The notes beneath the pieces are model-generated. The model saw only the letters and a program-made list of their open reading frames with translations, had not been told where the DNA came from and did not search any database. A stretch of 64,000 nucleotides of DNA. It comes from Haloimpatiens massiliensis. GTDB taxonomy: Bacteria; Bacillota; Clostridia; Clostridiales; Clostridiaceae. Location of the stretch: NCBI RefSeq assembly GCF_900184255.1, contig NZ_LT854640.1:1758156-1822155 (forward strand), given 5' to 3'. The position numbers and the translations under genes were made by a program. Positions 17,343-27,150 of this stretch are shown here, one piece after another (position 1 is the stretch's first letter; each line of letters opens with the position of its first letter).

Positions 17343-18131
17343 CTAAAAGTTTACTACTTCTCTCCTAGAAGGTCTCACAGGAAGTATAAACTGGCCAAAA
17401 TCAGTATCTGCCAAAGTTGATTCCACTTCATAAACTTCATTTATATTTTCCACCGTAAGAACCTTTTCCGGATTTCCCATGTATGAAATATTACCTTCTT
17501 TTAGCATTATTAATTTATCTGAAAATCTAGCTGCTAAATTCAAATCGTGAATAACCATTAGTACAGAACTTTTACTCTCTCTGCTTATTTTTTTAACTAT
17601 TTCTAAAACCTCCAGTTGATGTCTTATATCTAAATTACTAGTGGGCTCGTCCAATAAAAGTATTTTTGGCTCCTGTGCCAAAGCTCTAGCAATGATAACT
17701 CTTTGTCTTTGTCCACCACTTAATTCATCTAAATATCGTGATGCTAAATGACTTATTTCCATATAATCAAGTATTTTTTCTACAATATTCACATCTTTTT
17801 TTCTAACACCCCAAGTCAAATGAGGTCTTCTACCCATAAGAACTGTTTCAAAAACTCTTTGAGAAAAAACACTTGAACAATCTTGAGGCACATAACCTAT
17901 TATCTTAGCAAGCTCTCTAGAACCCATTTGCTTTGCTTCTTTATCCCCTACATACACACTTCCAACTTCAGGTTTTAATATACCTTCTATACATTTTATA
18001 AGAGTACTTTTTCCCGAGCCATTAGGGCCTATTACACTTACAATTTCCCCTTCATCCATACGAAAACTTATACCTTTTAATACCTTATTACTTCCATAAC
18101 TAAATACCATATTATCAACTGATAGTTTCAC
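17343..18131 (-). CDS. ABC importer ATPase, FecE/BtuD type
   Basis: 262 residues. Walker A G-P-N-G-S-G-K-S-T near residue 35, signature L-S-G-G-Q-R-Q-R near residue 138, Walker B I-L-L-L-D-E-P-T-S, and the switch histidine in V-I-H-D-L-N-L-A-A. The start is GTG behind GGAGG. It partners the permease five bases upstream and the lipoprotein downstream, and energises uptake of the same metal-complex substrate. Confidence 0.9.
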   Translation of the reverse strand: MKLSVDNMVFSYGSNKVLKGISFRMDEGEIVSVIGPNGSGKSTLIKCIEGILKPEVGSVYVGDKEAKQMGSRELAKIIGYVPQDCSSVFSQRVFETVLMGRRPHLTWGVRKKDVNIVEKILDYMEISHLASRYLDELSGGQRQRVIIARALAQEPKILLLDEPTSNLDIRHQLEVLEIVKKISRESKSSVLMVIHDLNLAARFSDKLIMLKEGNISYMGNPEKVLTVENINEVYEVESTLADTDFGQFILPVRPSRREVVNF

Positions 18132-18136
18132 ATTAT

Positions 18137-19231
18137 TTACCTCCTTTTTTTTATAAGTAAATATATAAAGAATGGAGCACCTAAAAGTGAAGTAATAATA
18201 CCTACAGGTATTTCAGTAGGACTTATAATAGTTCTAGCCAAAGTGTCCGAAAAGAGTAAAATTAAAGCTCCCATTAAAGAAGAACATGGAATTAAAAATC
18301 TATAGTCGCTGCCAATTATTATTCTAGATATATGTGGAGCCACAAGCCCAATGAATCCAATGGTTCCTGCAAAAGCAACACAACTTGAAGCTGATAAAGC
18401 GCATAATATAAGACAAACTATCCTTACTTTATTAACATTTATACCCAAGCTTACTGCCACTTCATCTCCTGTACCAAGCGCATTTAAATCCCAAGCATAT
18501 TTAATCATTAATAAAGTACAAACTAAAGTTATAGGAAAAATTATTGAAATCGTACTCCATTTAGATTGCCAAAGTCCTCCCATAGTCCAAAATACAATGT
18601 CACCTAATTGTTCATTATTAGATACATATTTAAGTATAGAAACCAATGCTGAAAACACATATCCAATGGCCACTCCTGACAGTATCAAAGTTCCTGGTTC
18701 CAGCCCCTTAACTCTGGCAATAAAATACACCAAAAGCATGGTTATAAGCCCAAACACAAAAGCACTTATTACCACAAAACACCTTTGAAATCCAATAAAA
18801 CTACTTCCAAAAATACTAGCACCTAATACTATAGCTAAAGCTGCTCCAAAAGCAGAGCCTGAAGAAAGCCCCAGAGTGTAAGGACTCACCAAAGGATTTC
18901 TTAAAATTCCCTGCATTACAGCTCCTGTAGCTGCTAAACTTGCTCCAATAATTATAGCTGCCAAAACCCTTGGAAATCTTATTTTCATAACCACTGTATT
19001 GTTAAGAGCATTGGCATCTGCTCCCTTAAGATTAAAGATATTAGAAATTATAATATTTACCGTTTCTTTAAAACTTAGTGAAACAGTTCCAACACAAATA
19101 GATACTATAGCTATAAAAATAAGTAATATGAAAAGCCCTGTAACTATTGTCATTTTTCTCTTTGTAAATTTGGCGTAAAATTCATCTTTTTCACTACAAA
19201 ACTCTTCCGTATCTATCACTGATATCTTCAT
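18137..19231 (-). CDS. ABC importer permease, FecCD/BtuC family
   Basis: A 364-residue polytopic membrane protein (about ten helices) of the FecCD family. It carries L-R-N-P-L-V-S-P-Y-T-L-G-L-S-S-G and the cytoplasmic coupling-helix region G-F-I-G-L-V-A-P-H-I-S-R near residue 292. Unusually for the family, the first 28 residues are a soluble acidic/basic leader before the first helix. It precedes the ATPase by five bases, so the two are probably translationally coupled. Confidence 0.9.
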   Translation of the reverse strand: MKISVIDTEEFCSEKDEFYAKFTKRKMTIVTGLFILLIFIAIVSICVGTVSLSFKETVNIIISNIFNLKGADANALNNTVVMKIRFPRVLAAIIIGASLAATGAVMQGILRNPLVSPYTLGLSSGSAFGAALAIVLGASIFGSSFIGFQRCFVVISAFVFGLITMLLVYFIARVKGLEPGTLILSGVAIGYVFSALVSILKYVSNNEQLGDIVFWTMGGLWQSKWSTISIIFPITLVCTLLMIKYAWDLNALGTGDEVAVSLGINVNKVRIVCLILCALSASSCVAFAGTIGFIGLVAPHISRIIIGSDYRFLIPCSSLMGALILLFSDTLARTIISPTEIPVGIITSLLGAPFFIYLLIKKRR

Positions 19232-19413
19232 AATAAAATTCCTTTCATAATATTTAATGTACTGTACTACATAACTCTATATTTATAGAAAATTTGTGAA
19301 AACCACTGTTGTTTATCTCGGTGGATGTAAGCAAAATATTTTAAAATATCTAAAACTTACTTTTAGATTAAAGCTAGAATTTAGGGTTTAATATTAATGT
19401 CACCTTAACGCTT

Positions 19414-19451
19414 TTGTATGCAATTCCCTGTTTTAGGAATGGTCGCATACA
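19414..19451. promoter_or_regulatory. Imperfect hairpin between cobN-like and permease genes
   Basis: TGTATGC..ATTCC mirrors GGAAT..GCATACA over 19414-19451, just beyond the cobN-like stop codon. There is no T tract, so it is more likely an mRNA-processing or stabilising stem than a terminator. Its function is unproven. Confidence 0.35.
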
Positions 19452-19461
19452 ACCTATATTC

Positions 19462-22400
19462 CTAATCCTTAAGCTTATACTTAATTTCCTTCATTTTAGT
19501 TTTCCAATCCTGCACTTCTTCAGCTGTAAAAATATCTATACTTCCTCCTTGAAATTCTCCTTCCACATCGCCCATCTTTTCTTCTATACATCCTTCTATT
19601 TCTATATAATTTTCCTTTAACTCCTGTAAAAGGTCAGGCTCTGTATTCCAAAGTCCCCTTTGTTCTGCTTCTAATAATCTTCTAGCTATTTCCTCTAAAG
19701 CCCAAGGATTGTTTTCCTCAAAGAATTGTCTATTTTCTTCATTACATACAAAGCTCTTTGTTATGTCATCAAATATCCAATCATCTACCTGTCCTGTGGT
19801 AGCTTCCCAGCCATAAACTCTTCCTATACGCTTAGATATTTCACTAGCACCTTTATATCCATGTCTCTTTTGTCCTTCAATCCACTTAGGATTTAAAAGC
19901 TTAGTCCTTACAACTCTTCTCACTTCATCCGCTAAAGTACGAACTCTCACAACCTCTGGTTCCCTAGTGTCTCCATAATAAGTCTTTACATCTCTTCCAG
20001 AGGCAGCCTTTGCTGCAGCAGTCATTCCTCCTTGAGTTCCAAAGTAGCAGCAACATCCAAATAAATCATGCTCATCAGAAACTACCTTATTATAGGTTAT
20101 ATCTACAGTTTTTAAATTCCATTGAAGTTCTTTAAAAGCTTCTTTTCCAGCTACACCTTTTCCGTAAGCATATCCATTCCAATATACAAATATATCTGCC
20201 AGATCCTTTTCATCTTTCCACGCTGAAGCGTAAACCGCCAAATTAACACCTGACCCATAAGTACCAGGCTTGGATGCAAATATACGAAAAGTTGCATCTC
20301 TAAAAGCTTCTTCGCTTTTATCTCCATCTAATTTTTCTAAAGTATGTTTTCGTACAAAATTCATCTCCAGAGGCTCCTCTAAAGAAGCTATCTTTTGAAC
20401 TGCTTCATCTAATAAATCCATAGAATTCGGAAAATTATCCCTCAAAATTCCAGATACACGCACAGTTAAGTCTATTCTTGGACGTCCCAGCTCTTCTAAT
20501 GATATAACTTCAAAACCACAGACACGTCCATTGCCAGCCCATTTAGGTCTTACCCCTATCAAATATAACATTTGAGCTAGTCCCTCTCCATCGGACCACA
20601 TAACATCATTACACATCCATTGAATAGCTACATTTTCAGGATACCTATCCTCTTCCTCCATATGTTTTTTTAAAACCTCATTAGCAAGCATTTGTCCAAC
20701 TCTCCATGAGGCCTTAGTAGGAACTCTATATGGATCTATAGAATAGAAGTTTCTTCCAGTAGGAAGCACGTCATCCCTTCCCCTAGTAACTAAACCTGAT
20801 GGACCTGCAGGAATATATTTTCCATTAAATCCTCTTAGCAAAGATTCTATTTCTCTTGATTCTTCTATCCTTTTATTTAAATCTTGTATTCTAGTAAATA
20901 AATCATTTATTTCTTTTAATGGTTTTATATTAATAAGTTTTTCTTCTAATAGTTCTTTAAAAAATACTTCTGTAATTTCTTCCTTCTCTAAAAGTTCTTT
21001 TATTAAAATAACGCATACATTACTAATGTACTCTAAAATGGCACCATAAGATTTTCTAAACTTACTTGAGAACTTTTCACCATTAGCTATTAAATCTTTA
21101 ACTTCTAATCCCATGCTCTTAGCCACTTCACCACGAAGAGAAATTTTTTCGGTACTGTCAAATTTCAATATAGAATTTATAAATTGGAATTTCTTTTCTC
21201 CTTCTGGTATTTCTCCAAAAATATGTTGTCCATCCTGAATTCCAGTATTTTGAACAAGAGAAAGAATTCCATGAGCCTTTTCAACAATTTCTTCAAAAGA
21301 CAAACTTCCATCTAAAGCTATTTGCTTATCTAAGTTTGTTTTCTCAATTTCTTCCTTGATCATATGTTTTAAAGTATGAGCACGATTAGGATCCGCTACT
21401 TTAGCTTTTTCATAATCCTCTAAACATCTTTCCAGTTCTGCCAATTCATCATATAGACCTCCCTCTACAAATAAAGTCTGCATATGATCCACTAAAACAG
21501 CATAACTTCTACGCTTTGCAATAGTTCCTTCTGGAGGATTATCCGCATTGTATATGTATAAATGAGGTATATCTCCTATAGCTATATCAGGATAGCAGTT
21601 TTTAGATAGCCCAACTCCTTTACCTGGTAAAAATTCTAGGTTTCCATGGGTACCCACATGCACCAAAACATCTGCATCAAATTCTTTTTCTAAATAATTA
21701 TAAGTTGCTAAATATTGATGAGTTGGTGGAATGTCTGGGTCATGTAGTATCTTGCAAACCTTTCCATCACATCTTGTACCAGCACATCCCCTCTTAGGTT
21801 GTACGCAAACTACTGCATTTCCATAGGATACTCCGGTTATTAAAATTTTTCCCTCATAAACCATAGAAGCTGGTACCCCATCCACTTCTTCTCCTGGAGG
21901 ATTTCCCCAAGCTTTTATAATATCTTCTTGCACCTTAGGTGACCAAGTATAAAACCATTTTTTATACTCATCTACAGAAAGAGCTTTTAAAACTCCTCCT
22001 TTTTTAACTATTTCATCAGCAGTAGTCCATCTAAATTCTGAAATAGCCTTTCTATCCATAATATTATTTATCAATTCCTTACCATTTTCGGGAGGGTTCA
22101 CACTATACCCCGCTTCTTTCATGCTGCTCATTATTCTAGCTACACTTTCTAGTGTGTCTAAATTTGCCCCTCCGCCAACTGTAGCCTCCACCGATGCACA
22201 AGGATTGTTATGAAGTATAAATGCAACTTTCCTATCCTTCAAAGGCCTTTTAGACAATTTAATCCATTTGTGTATTTTATCTACTAGGTGTGAGCATCTT
22301 TCATCTATGGCCATTCTTGTTTCCAAATACCCTTCTCTTTTTGCACCTGAAATCATTATTGGTTCAATAACCCCTTCAAATTCCGGCATAGCCACAGTCC

Positions 22401-23316
22401 ATGAAATATCTTTAGTCAGCCCCATAGGATCCTCTTCCCATTCCTCCACAGTGCTATAAAAAGAAGTTATAGGCTGAAAAACAGGAACATTTAATCTCTC
22501 TAACAAATCAACTCCATTAGCTGCTATATTCTTATCTATAAAGTCATTACTTCTAGCCCTAGAATTTAGAAAAAAACAAGTTAATTTCACAAGCCCATCA
22601 ATACGTGAATAACCCTTATAATCAAAAAAATAATTCTCCACTACTTCTGCTGCACTTCTCGTTCCCAATTCCTCATCTCTCAAAGAATATGCAAAAACAG
22701 GGATAACGTTATAACCTTTATTCTCTAGAAGATTAATAATTTTATTCTCAGGCTCTATATTTTTATTAACCCAATTTCCCCTAGACATGAGAATTCCTAC
22801 TGTTGGGGCATCTTTTAACTTATACCACCTATAATAATCTTCTATACTAGAAAAATGTTTAGGTGCCCTTGGATGATATATTCCTTCCCAAGGCAAATCT
22901 AGTGGTTCTTTGTACTTTAAATCTAAATTTAAAACCTCTGAGCCTATATATTTAAGAAGTTCAGAAAAATTATCTACTCCACCATATAATATATAAGGCC
23001 TACATTTTGCTACTATTTCCAAATTTATAGTGGATAATCCCCACAATATTGGATCCTGTGCAAGACAAATTACAATCCTATTTTTGTTTTTTAAAGCCCC
23101 TTCTATATCCGTCCAAACTGCATCAGCATTAGATCTATACAAAAGAACTAAATCTGAACTGTCTATATCATTAAGCACATTATCCAATTCTTCTTTTCCT
23201 TCATCTAAAAAACGAGCTGAATATACTTTTACTTCTAAATCATCTTTAACATTTTCTTTGGCTTGCCTCATTATATTCGCATAAGTATGCCACATTATCG
23301 CCGTAATTTTTTTCAT
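19462..23316 (-). CDS. cobN: CobN/BchH-type large chelatase subunit
   Basis: 1284 residues, the usual size for CobN / BchH large subunits that bind the tetrapyrrole and receive the metal while an AAA+ I/D motor hydrolyses ATP. Landmarks include R-G-C-A-G-T-R-C-D-G-K-V near residue 511, V-L-V-H-V-G-T-H-G-N-L-E-F-L-P-G-K near residue 552, L-Y-I-Y-N-A-D-N-P-P-E-G-T-I-A-K-R-R near residue 590, and L-F-G-C-C-C-Y-F-G-T-Q-G-G-M near residue 1091. Both AAA+ subunits are immediately upstream. No cobalamin-ring genes are visible nearby, so cobalt is assumed by family; nickel, iron or magnesium, or a salvage/scavenging role, are alternatives. Confidence 0.88.
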   Translation of the reverse strand: MKKITAIMWHTYANIMRQAKENVKDDLEVKVYSARFLDEGKEELDNVLNDIDSSDLVLLYRSNADAVWTDIEGALKNKNRIVICLAQDPILWGLSTINLEIVAKCRPYILYGGVDNFSELLKYIGSEVLNLDLKYKEPLDLPWEGIYHPRAPKHFSSIEDYYRWYKLKDAPTVGILMSRGNWVNKNIEPENKIINLLENKGYNVIPVFAYSLRDEELGTRSAAEVVENYFFDYKGYSRIDGLVKLTCFFLNSRARSNDFIDKNIAANGVDLLERLNVPVFQPITSFYSTVEEWEEDPMGLTKDISWTVAMPEFEGVIEPIMISGAKREGYLETRMAIDERCSHLVDKIHKWIKLSKRPLKDRKVAFILHNNPCASVEATVGGGANLDTLESVARIMSSMKEAGYSVNPPENGKELINNIMDRKAISEFRWTTADEIVKKGGVLKALSVDEYKKWFYTWSPKVQEDIIKAWGNPPGEEVDGVPASMVYEGKILITGVSYGNAVVCVQPKRGCAGTRCDGKVCKILHDPDIPPTHQYLATYNYLEKEFDADVLVHVGTHGNLEFLPGKGVGLSKNCYPDIAIGDIPHLYIYNADNPPEGTIAKRRSYAVLVDHMQTLFVEGGLYDELAELERCLEDYEKAKVADPNRAHTLKHMIKEEIEKTNLDKQIALDGSLSFEEIVEKAHGILSLVQNTGIQDGQHIFGEIPEGEKKFQFINSILKFDSTEKISLRGEVAKSMGLEVKDLIANGEKFSSKFRKSYGAILEYISNVCVILIKELLEKEEITEVFFKELLEEKLINIKPLKEINDLFTRIQDLNKRIEESREIESLLRGFNGKYIPAGPSGLVTRGRDDVLPTGRNFYSIDPYRVPTKASWRVGQMLANEVLKKHMEEEDRYPENVAIQWMCNDVMWSDGEGLAQMLYLIGVRPKWAGNGRVCGFEVISLEELGRPRIDLTVRVSGILRDNFPNSMDLLDEAVQKIASLEEPLEMNFVRKHTLEKLDGDKSEEAFRDATFRIFASKPGTYGSGVNLAVYASAWKDEKDLADIFVYWNGYAYGKGVAGKEAFKELQWNLKTVDITYNKVVSDEHDLFGCCCYFGTQGGMTAAAKAASGRDVKTYYGDTREPEVVRVRTLADEVRRVVRTKLLNPKWIEGQKRHGYKGASEISKRIGRVYGWEATTGQVDDWIFDDITKSFVCNEENRQFFEENNPWALEEIARRLLEAEQRGLWNTEPDLLQELKENYIEIEGCIEEKMGDVEGEFQGGSIDIFTAEEVQDWKTKMKEIKYKLKD

Positions 23317-23505
23317 AAACTTCCCTCCGAAATACTCCCATTTATTACACTAGTAGCCATTTTAATAGCAAATAACAAATATAAAATAATAAATAAAGAA
23401 ATTATTATCCAAATCAATTGAGAATTTAATTTTGAATTCTGCATTAAATGAATAAATGAAACATAAATATAGTTTTTAATTTAGAGTGTAAAATTTCAAA
23501 CTGTA

Positions 23506-24549
23506 TTATACTGTTATATTAAATTTTTTAAATATTTCCTGTAATTTATCCTTTTCCACACCTAAATCTTGAAATGGCTTTCTTCTCATACGATGTAGCA
23601 TTGTAAGCTTAATAGACTCTACTACATCTTCCTCACAAACCATATATCTTTTATTAAATGCAGCCATAGTTTTCGCTGACTTCATCATTATTAAATCTGC
23701 TCTATGTCCATCTACTCCTAGTTTTATAGATATATTTGCAATTAAATAAAGCATTTCATCAGACAATTCCACCTTAGGAAGTATCTCCTTCGCCTCTATT
23801 ATCTTTTGGGTAATTTTATTTTGTTCATCTTCCCATTTGTTACAAAATCGCTCTGGTTCATCGTCAAATTCAGCTCTTCTCTTTATAACCTCTACTCTTT
23901 TTTTAGCATCATTTATTCCTGTAATATTTACACAAAAACCAAATCTATCTAAAAGCTGTGGCCTTAATTCTCCCTCTTCTGGATTCATAGTTCCAACTAA
24001 AATAAAATTTGCTGGGTGAGTAAATGAAACCCCCTCACGTTCTACAGTATTTACTCCCATGGCAGCCGAATCTAATAGTACATCTACTATATGGTCATCT
24101 AGTAAATTAACTTCATCCACATAGAGAATTGACCTATTTGCCTTAGCAAGTAATCCTGGTTCAAAGCGCTTTTCTCCCTTTTTTATGGCATTTTCTATAT
24201 CAAGTGTCCCCACAACTCTATCCTCTGTAGCTGAAACAGGTAAATCCACCACCTTCATCCTACGTTTTGCCCTTGGCAATTTCTCTCCTTTAGCCAATCT
24301 TTCCCTACAATTAGTACACATGGTAACTTCATTATCTGGGTCACAATTATATGGGCAATCTGCAACTACCTCTATCTCTGGCAAAAGTGCTGCTAATGCC
24401 CTTACTGCTGTGGATTTTGCAGTACCTTTTTCCCCACGAATTAATATACCTGAAAGCTTAGGATTTATTGCATTAAGAATTAATCCCTTTTTCATTTCCC
24501 CTTGTCCTACAATAGCTGAAAAAGGATATATTTTTTTACCATCTACCAT
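23506..24549 (-). CDS. ChlI/BchI-type AAA+ chelatase subunit
   Basis: 347 residues, a magnesium-chelatase I-type AAA+ ATPase. Walker A R-G-E-K-G-T-A-K-S-T near residue 38, a four-cysteine cluster (C-P-Y-N-C, C-T-N-C) near residues 64-80, Walker B I-L-Y-V-D-E-V-N-L-L, and the family motif G-T-M-N-P-E-E-G-E-L-R-P-Q-L-L-D-R-F-G. It would form the hexameric motor with the D-type subunit upstream and act on the CobN-like protein downstream. Confidence 0.9.
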   Translation of the reverse strand: MVDGKKIYPFSAIVGQGEMKKGLILNAINPKLSGILIRGEKGTAKSTAVRALAALLPEIEVVADCPYNCDPDNEVTMCTNCRERLAKGEKLPRAKRRMKVVDLPVSATEDRVVGTLDIENAIKKGEKRFEPGLLAKANRSILYVDEVNLLDDHIVDVLLDSAAMGVNTVEREGVSFTHPANFILVGTMNPEEGELRPQLLDRFGFCVNITGINDAKKRVEVIKRRAEFDDEPERFCNKWEDEQNKITQKIIEAKEILPKVELSDEMLYLIANISIKLGVDGHRADLIMMKSAKTMAAFNKRYMVCEEDVVESIKLTMLHRMRRKPFQDLGVEKDKLQEIFKKFNITV

Positions 24550-24567
24550 TTTTAATCCCCCTCATAA

Positions 24568-26604
24568 TTAAATTTCCATATTATTTCTTACAGCTTGTAC
24601 TAAAGTATCTGCTTTTAAATCATCTATTTTATAATATTGAGCTCCTAAATTTTTAGCCAATTCTTTTGCCAAATGGAAACTTATTAAATTTTTCTTTTCT
24701 ACATCAATAACTAATGTCTTTATTCTCTCTTCCTCTCTTATGGTTTCTGCTATCTTTGCTACCTCTTTTAAAGGCTTTTCCCCAGTAACACTAACATTTC
24801 CTTTTCCATCAGATATTATTATCATCATTGGAGAAATATTTGGCTCTTTAAAAATCTCAGTTTTTGCCATTTCATAAGCCTTTTTCATTCCAGACGACAA
24901 TGGGGTCCTTCCACCTGTTGGCATTTGCTCTAAAAGTTTATGGGCTAACTCTACACTATTAGTAGGTGGTAATATAGATTCTGCTGTTTCACCTTTAAAA
25001 GCAATCATAGCTATTTTATCCCTCTTTTGATAAGCATCTAATAGAAGAGAGAAAATTGCTGCCTTTGTTTCTACCATACGCTGTTGCGCTCCCATTGAAC
25101 CACTGGCATCAACTACAAAAATAAGAAAGTTTCCAATTTTCTTTTCACGTACCTTATTTCGTATATCACTGGACTCTATAGCTATAGCCACCTCTTTATG
25201 ACATCTACTTTTCTGATAAGGTGCTGCTGCCCTAAGTGTTGCATCTAATGCAAAATCATTGTTTTTTCTTTCCATGGTACTCCTTATGTACCTGCCTGCT
25301 CTAGAAGGAGTTTTGGTACTTGAACGCCTTCCTGAACCCTTTCTAAGCACTCTATCTTTTTTATAAGCTATTTTTTTAACTTGGAATGGCTTACCTATAG
25401 AAAATACCTTATCTATTATCTTTGAGGCTCTATTCTGTTGCTTTTCATCTGAAGCATCTTCATTTTCCCGCTCTTCTTCACTATTGTTTTTCTGATTATT
25501 TCCATGATTTTTCTCATCTTTACTTTGGTTTTTTTCATTCTTATTTTTATCTTGCTCTTTATCTTCATTCATATGATTTTTCTCATTCTCTTGGTTCTTT
25601 TGTTGATCTTCATTTTTAGGTAACTCTGGTTGTGGATTCTTTCTATGAAAAAGTACAAGTTCTGCAGTTTCATAAACATCTTCCTTAACAACCTCATATC
25701 GTCCATTTAATGCAGCTACAGTACGAGCTGCTGCTTCCATAACAATATCTGCCCTATGCCCTGATACAAAAGCCTTTATGCATAAATCAGCAATTAGCTC
25801 CAGCATATTTTCAGATATATTTACTTTAGGAAGAATTTCCCTAGCCCTTTCTATTTTTTCTCTTAGTTTTTTTTCCTCAAAACACCACTTATTTTTAAAC
25901 TCCACTGGATTTTTATCAAATTCTTCTCTTCTCTTTATTATTTTTACTCTTTCTTCAGGCTCATCTACACCTTCCACTTCTACGCAAAGCCCAAATCTAT
26001 CCATAAGTTGAGGTCTTAAATCTCCCTCTTCTGGATTCATGGTTCCAACTAAAATAAATTCTGCTGGATGAGAATAAGACACACTTTCTCTTTCTACCAC
26101 ATTTATTCCCATAGATGCTGAATCCAACATTACATCTACAATATGATCATCTAACAAATTAACTTCATCTATGTAAACAATTCCTCTGTTAGCTTTTGCT
26201 AATATACCTGGTTCAAACTTACACTTCCCATTTTTAATTGCATACTCCAAATCCAAGGTTCCCACTACCTTATCTTCCGTAGCAGCTATAGGTAAATCCA
26301 CCACTGAAACCTTTTTATGTACTACTTTAATCTTTTGTCCATTTTCAAATTTTTCCTTACACCTATCACAAAGCTTTAGTTCTTCATCGGGATTACAATT
26401 AAAAGTACAACCTTCTACCACTTTTATATGTGGAAGTACATCTGCTAAAGCCCTAACTGCTGTTGATTTAGCAGTTCCCTTTTCCCCTCTAATTAAAATT
26501 CCTCCAATAGATGGATTAACTGCATTCCATATAAGCCCTTTTTTCATTTTTTCCTGTGCTACAATGGCCGTAAAAGGATACACAATCCTACCAAACTTCC
26601 CCAC
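24568..26604 (-). CDS. ChlD/BchD-type chelatase subunit (AAA+ plus VWA domains)
   Basis: 678 residues in three parts. Residues 1-330 are an AAA+ domain very like the next gene's product, with intact Walker A G-E-K-G-T-A-K-S-T and Walker B I-V-Y-I-D-E-V-N-L-L. Residues 335-400 are an extreme Asn/Lys/Glu/Gln linker. Residues 480-678 are a von Willebrand A domain with the metal-ion site D-x-S-x-S (V-V-D-A-S-G-S-M-G). The start is GTG 26604 behind AAAGGAG. It is the first gene of the operon, behind a leader with a terminator hairpin. It probably contacts the CobN-like subunit through the VWA domain. Confidence 0.9.
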   Translation of the reverse strand: MGKFGRIVYPFTAIVAQEKMKKGLIWNAVNPSIGGILIRGEKGTAKSTAVRALADVLPHIKVVEGCTFNCNPDEELKLCDRCKEKFENGQKIKVVHKKVSVVDLPIAATEDKVVGTLDLEYAIKNGKCKFEPGILAKANRGIVYIDEVNLLDDHIVDVMLDSASMGINVVERESVSYSHPAEFILVGTMNPEEGDLRPQLMDRFGLCVEVEGVDEPEERVKIIKRREEFDKNPVEFKNKWCFEEKKLREKIERAREILPKVNISENMLELIADLCIKAFVSGHRADIVMEAAARTVAALNGRYEVVKEDVYETAELVLFHRKNPQPELPKNEDQQKNQENEKNHMNEDKEQDKNKNEKNQSKDEKNHGNNQKNNSEEERENEDASDEKQQNRASKIIDKVFSIGKPFQVKKIAYKKDRVLRKGSGRRSSTKTPSRAGRYIRSTMERKNNDFALDATLRAAAPYQKSRCHKEVAIAIESSDIRNKVREKKIGNFLIFVVDASGSMGAQQRMVETKAAIFSLLLDAYQKRDKIAMIAFKGETAESILPPTNSVELAHKLLEQMPTGGRTPLSSGMKKAYEMAKTEIFKEPNISPMMIIISDGKGNVSVTGEKPLKEVAKIAETIREEERIKTLVIDVEKKNLISFHLAKELAKNLGAQYYKIDDLKADTLVQAVRNNMEI

Positions 26605-26654
26605 AAAAATGCTCCTTTCCGCATTTAAAAACCGTATTTTTATAACAAAAAAAA

Positions 26655-26686
26655 CACGAAGGTTTCTTAATTAATAAACCTTCGTG
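26655..26686 (-). terminator. Leader terminator/attenuator of the chelatase operon
   Basis: CACGAAGGTTT (26655-26665) and AAACCTTCGTG (26676-26686) form a perfect 11-bp stem. On the minus strand it is followed by a T run, about 50 bases before the first GTG. A third copy of the motif, AACCTTCGTGG, lies at 26742-26752 near the transcript start and could compete for pairing. Confidence 0.65.
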
Positions 26687-26765
26687 GCTTTGATTTCATA
26701 ATTTATATAATTATCTTAATATAATTTTTCATTTTTTCATGAACCTTCGTGGTTACACAAGCCTT

Positions 26766-26795
26766 ATTTTAGCATTTTACATAATATTTTGTCAA
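26766..26795 (-). promoter_or_regulatory. Promoter of the chelatase-transporter operon
   Basis: Reading leftward: TTGACA (26795-26790), an 18-bp spacer and TAAAAT (26771-26766). The predicted start near 26759 leaves a leader of about 155 nt that contains the terminator hairpin. Confidence 0.65.
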
Positions 26796-26802
26796 TATAA
26801 AC

Positions 26803-26976
26803 TTAAAATCCCTTTCTCTTAGCTTCTCTTCCACTTTCATTAATTCCTGGTTCTTCTACAGTGGTATTTAACTTATTTTTTGCCCATTGATTTTGTGTCT
26901 TACTACCATTGGCTAAATAATTTTCCTTAGTCCACTCTCTTTTATTTTTTCTGTCATTCACACTATCATCTGCTAC
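26803..26976 (-). pseudogene. 3' fragment of a small Lys/Asn-rich protein, cut by the IS607-type element
   Basis: A 57-codon frame with no good start codon or ribosome binding site: a stop at 26977-26979 is followed by V-A-D-D-S-V-N-D-R-K-N-K-R-E-W and it ends R-E-A-K-R-K-G-F. Composition (Lys, Asn, Glu, two Trp, no Cys) is typical of small spore or DNA-binding proteins, but no family is recognised. The position directly behind the TnpB right end suggests the 5' part was lost on insertion. An internal GTG could start a 52-residue product. Confidence 0.5.
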
Positions 26977-26979
26977 TCA

Positions 26980-27150
26980 AAACATGGTCAAATGTATCCA
27001 TATTGAGATTCTTACTGCTTCAACGTACTCTGCCTTGCCTAAGCTACTACAGTTTGTATAGTACTCCACAGTCGTTAATTCCCCAAATAGCCTTGGGTAC
27101 ACATATAAGTGCTTGTTTAATTAAGCTATCTTATATTCTTTAGCATTGGC
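26980..27150 (-). ncRNA. Candidate omega (reRNA) region at the tnpB 3' end
   Basis: TnpB guide RNAs usually span the tnpB 3' end and the right end of the element. This interval includes pairing-prone words such as actgtggagtactatac and ctgtagtagcttaggc on the minus strand. The element boundary, and therefore the guide, cannot be fixed without another copy. Placement rests on family knowledge. Confidence 0.4.

Larger units (their letters stand above)
26605..27120. other. Region between the chelatase operon and tnpB
   Basis: From left to right: the chelatase leader and promoter, a 57-codon gene fragment (26803-26976), and about 140 bp of TnpB 3' flank that should contain the element's right end and omega RNA scaffold. 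Confidence 0.6.

Noticed and set aside
19232..19461. Cobalamin riboswitch before the importer permease
   Set aside because: The conserved B12-box and core words could not be found on the minus strand; only an imperfect hairpin is present.
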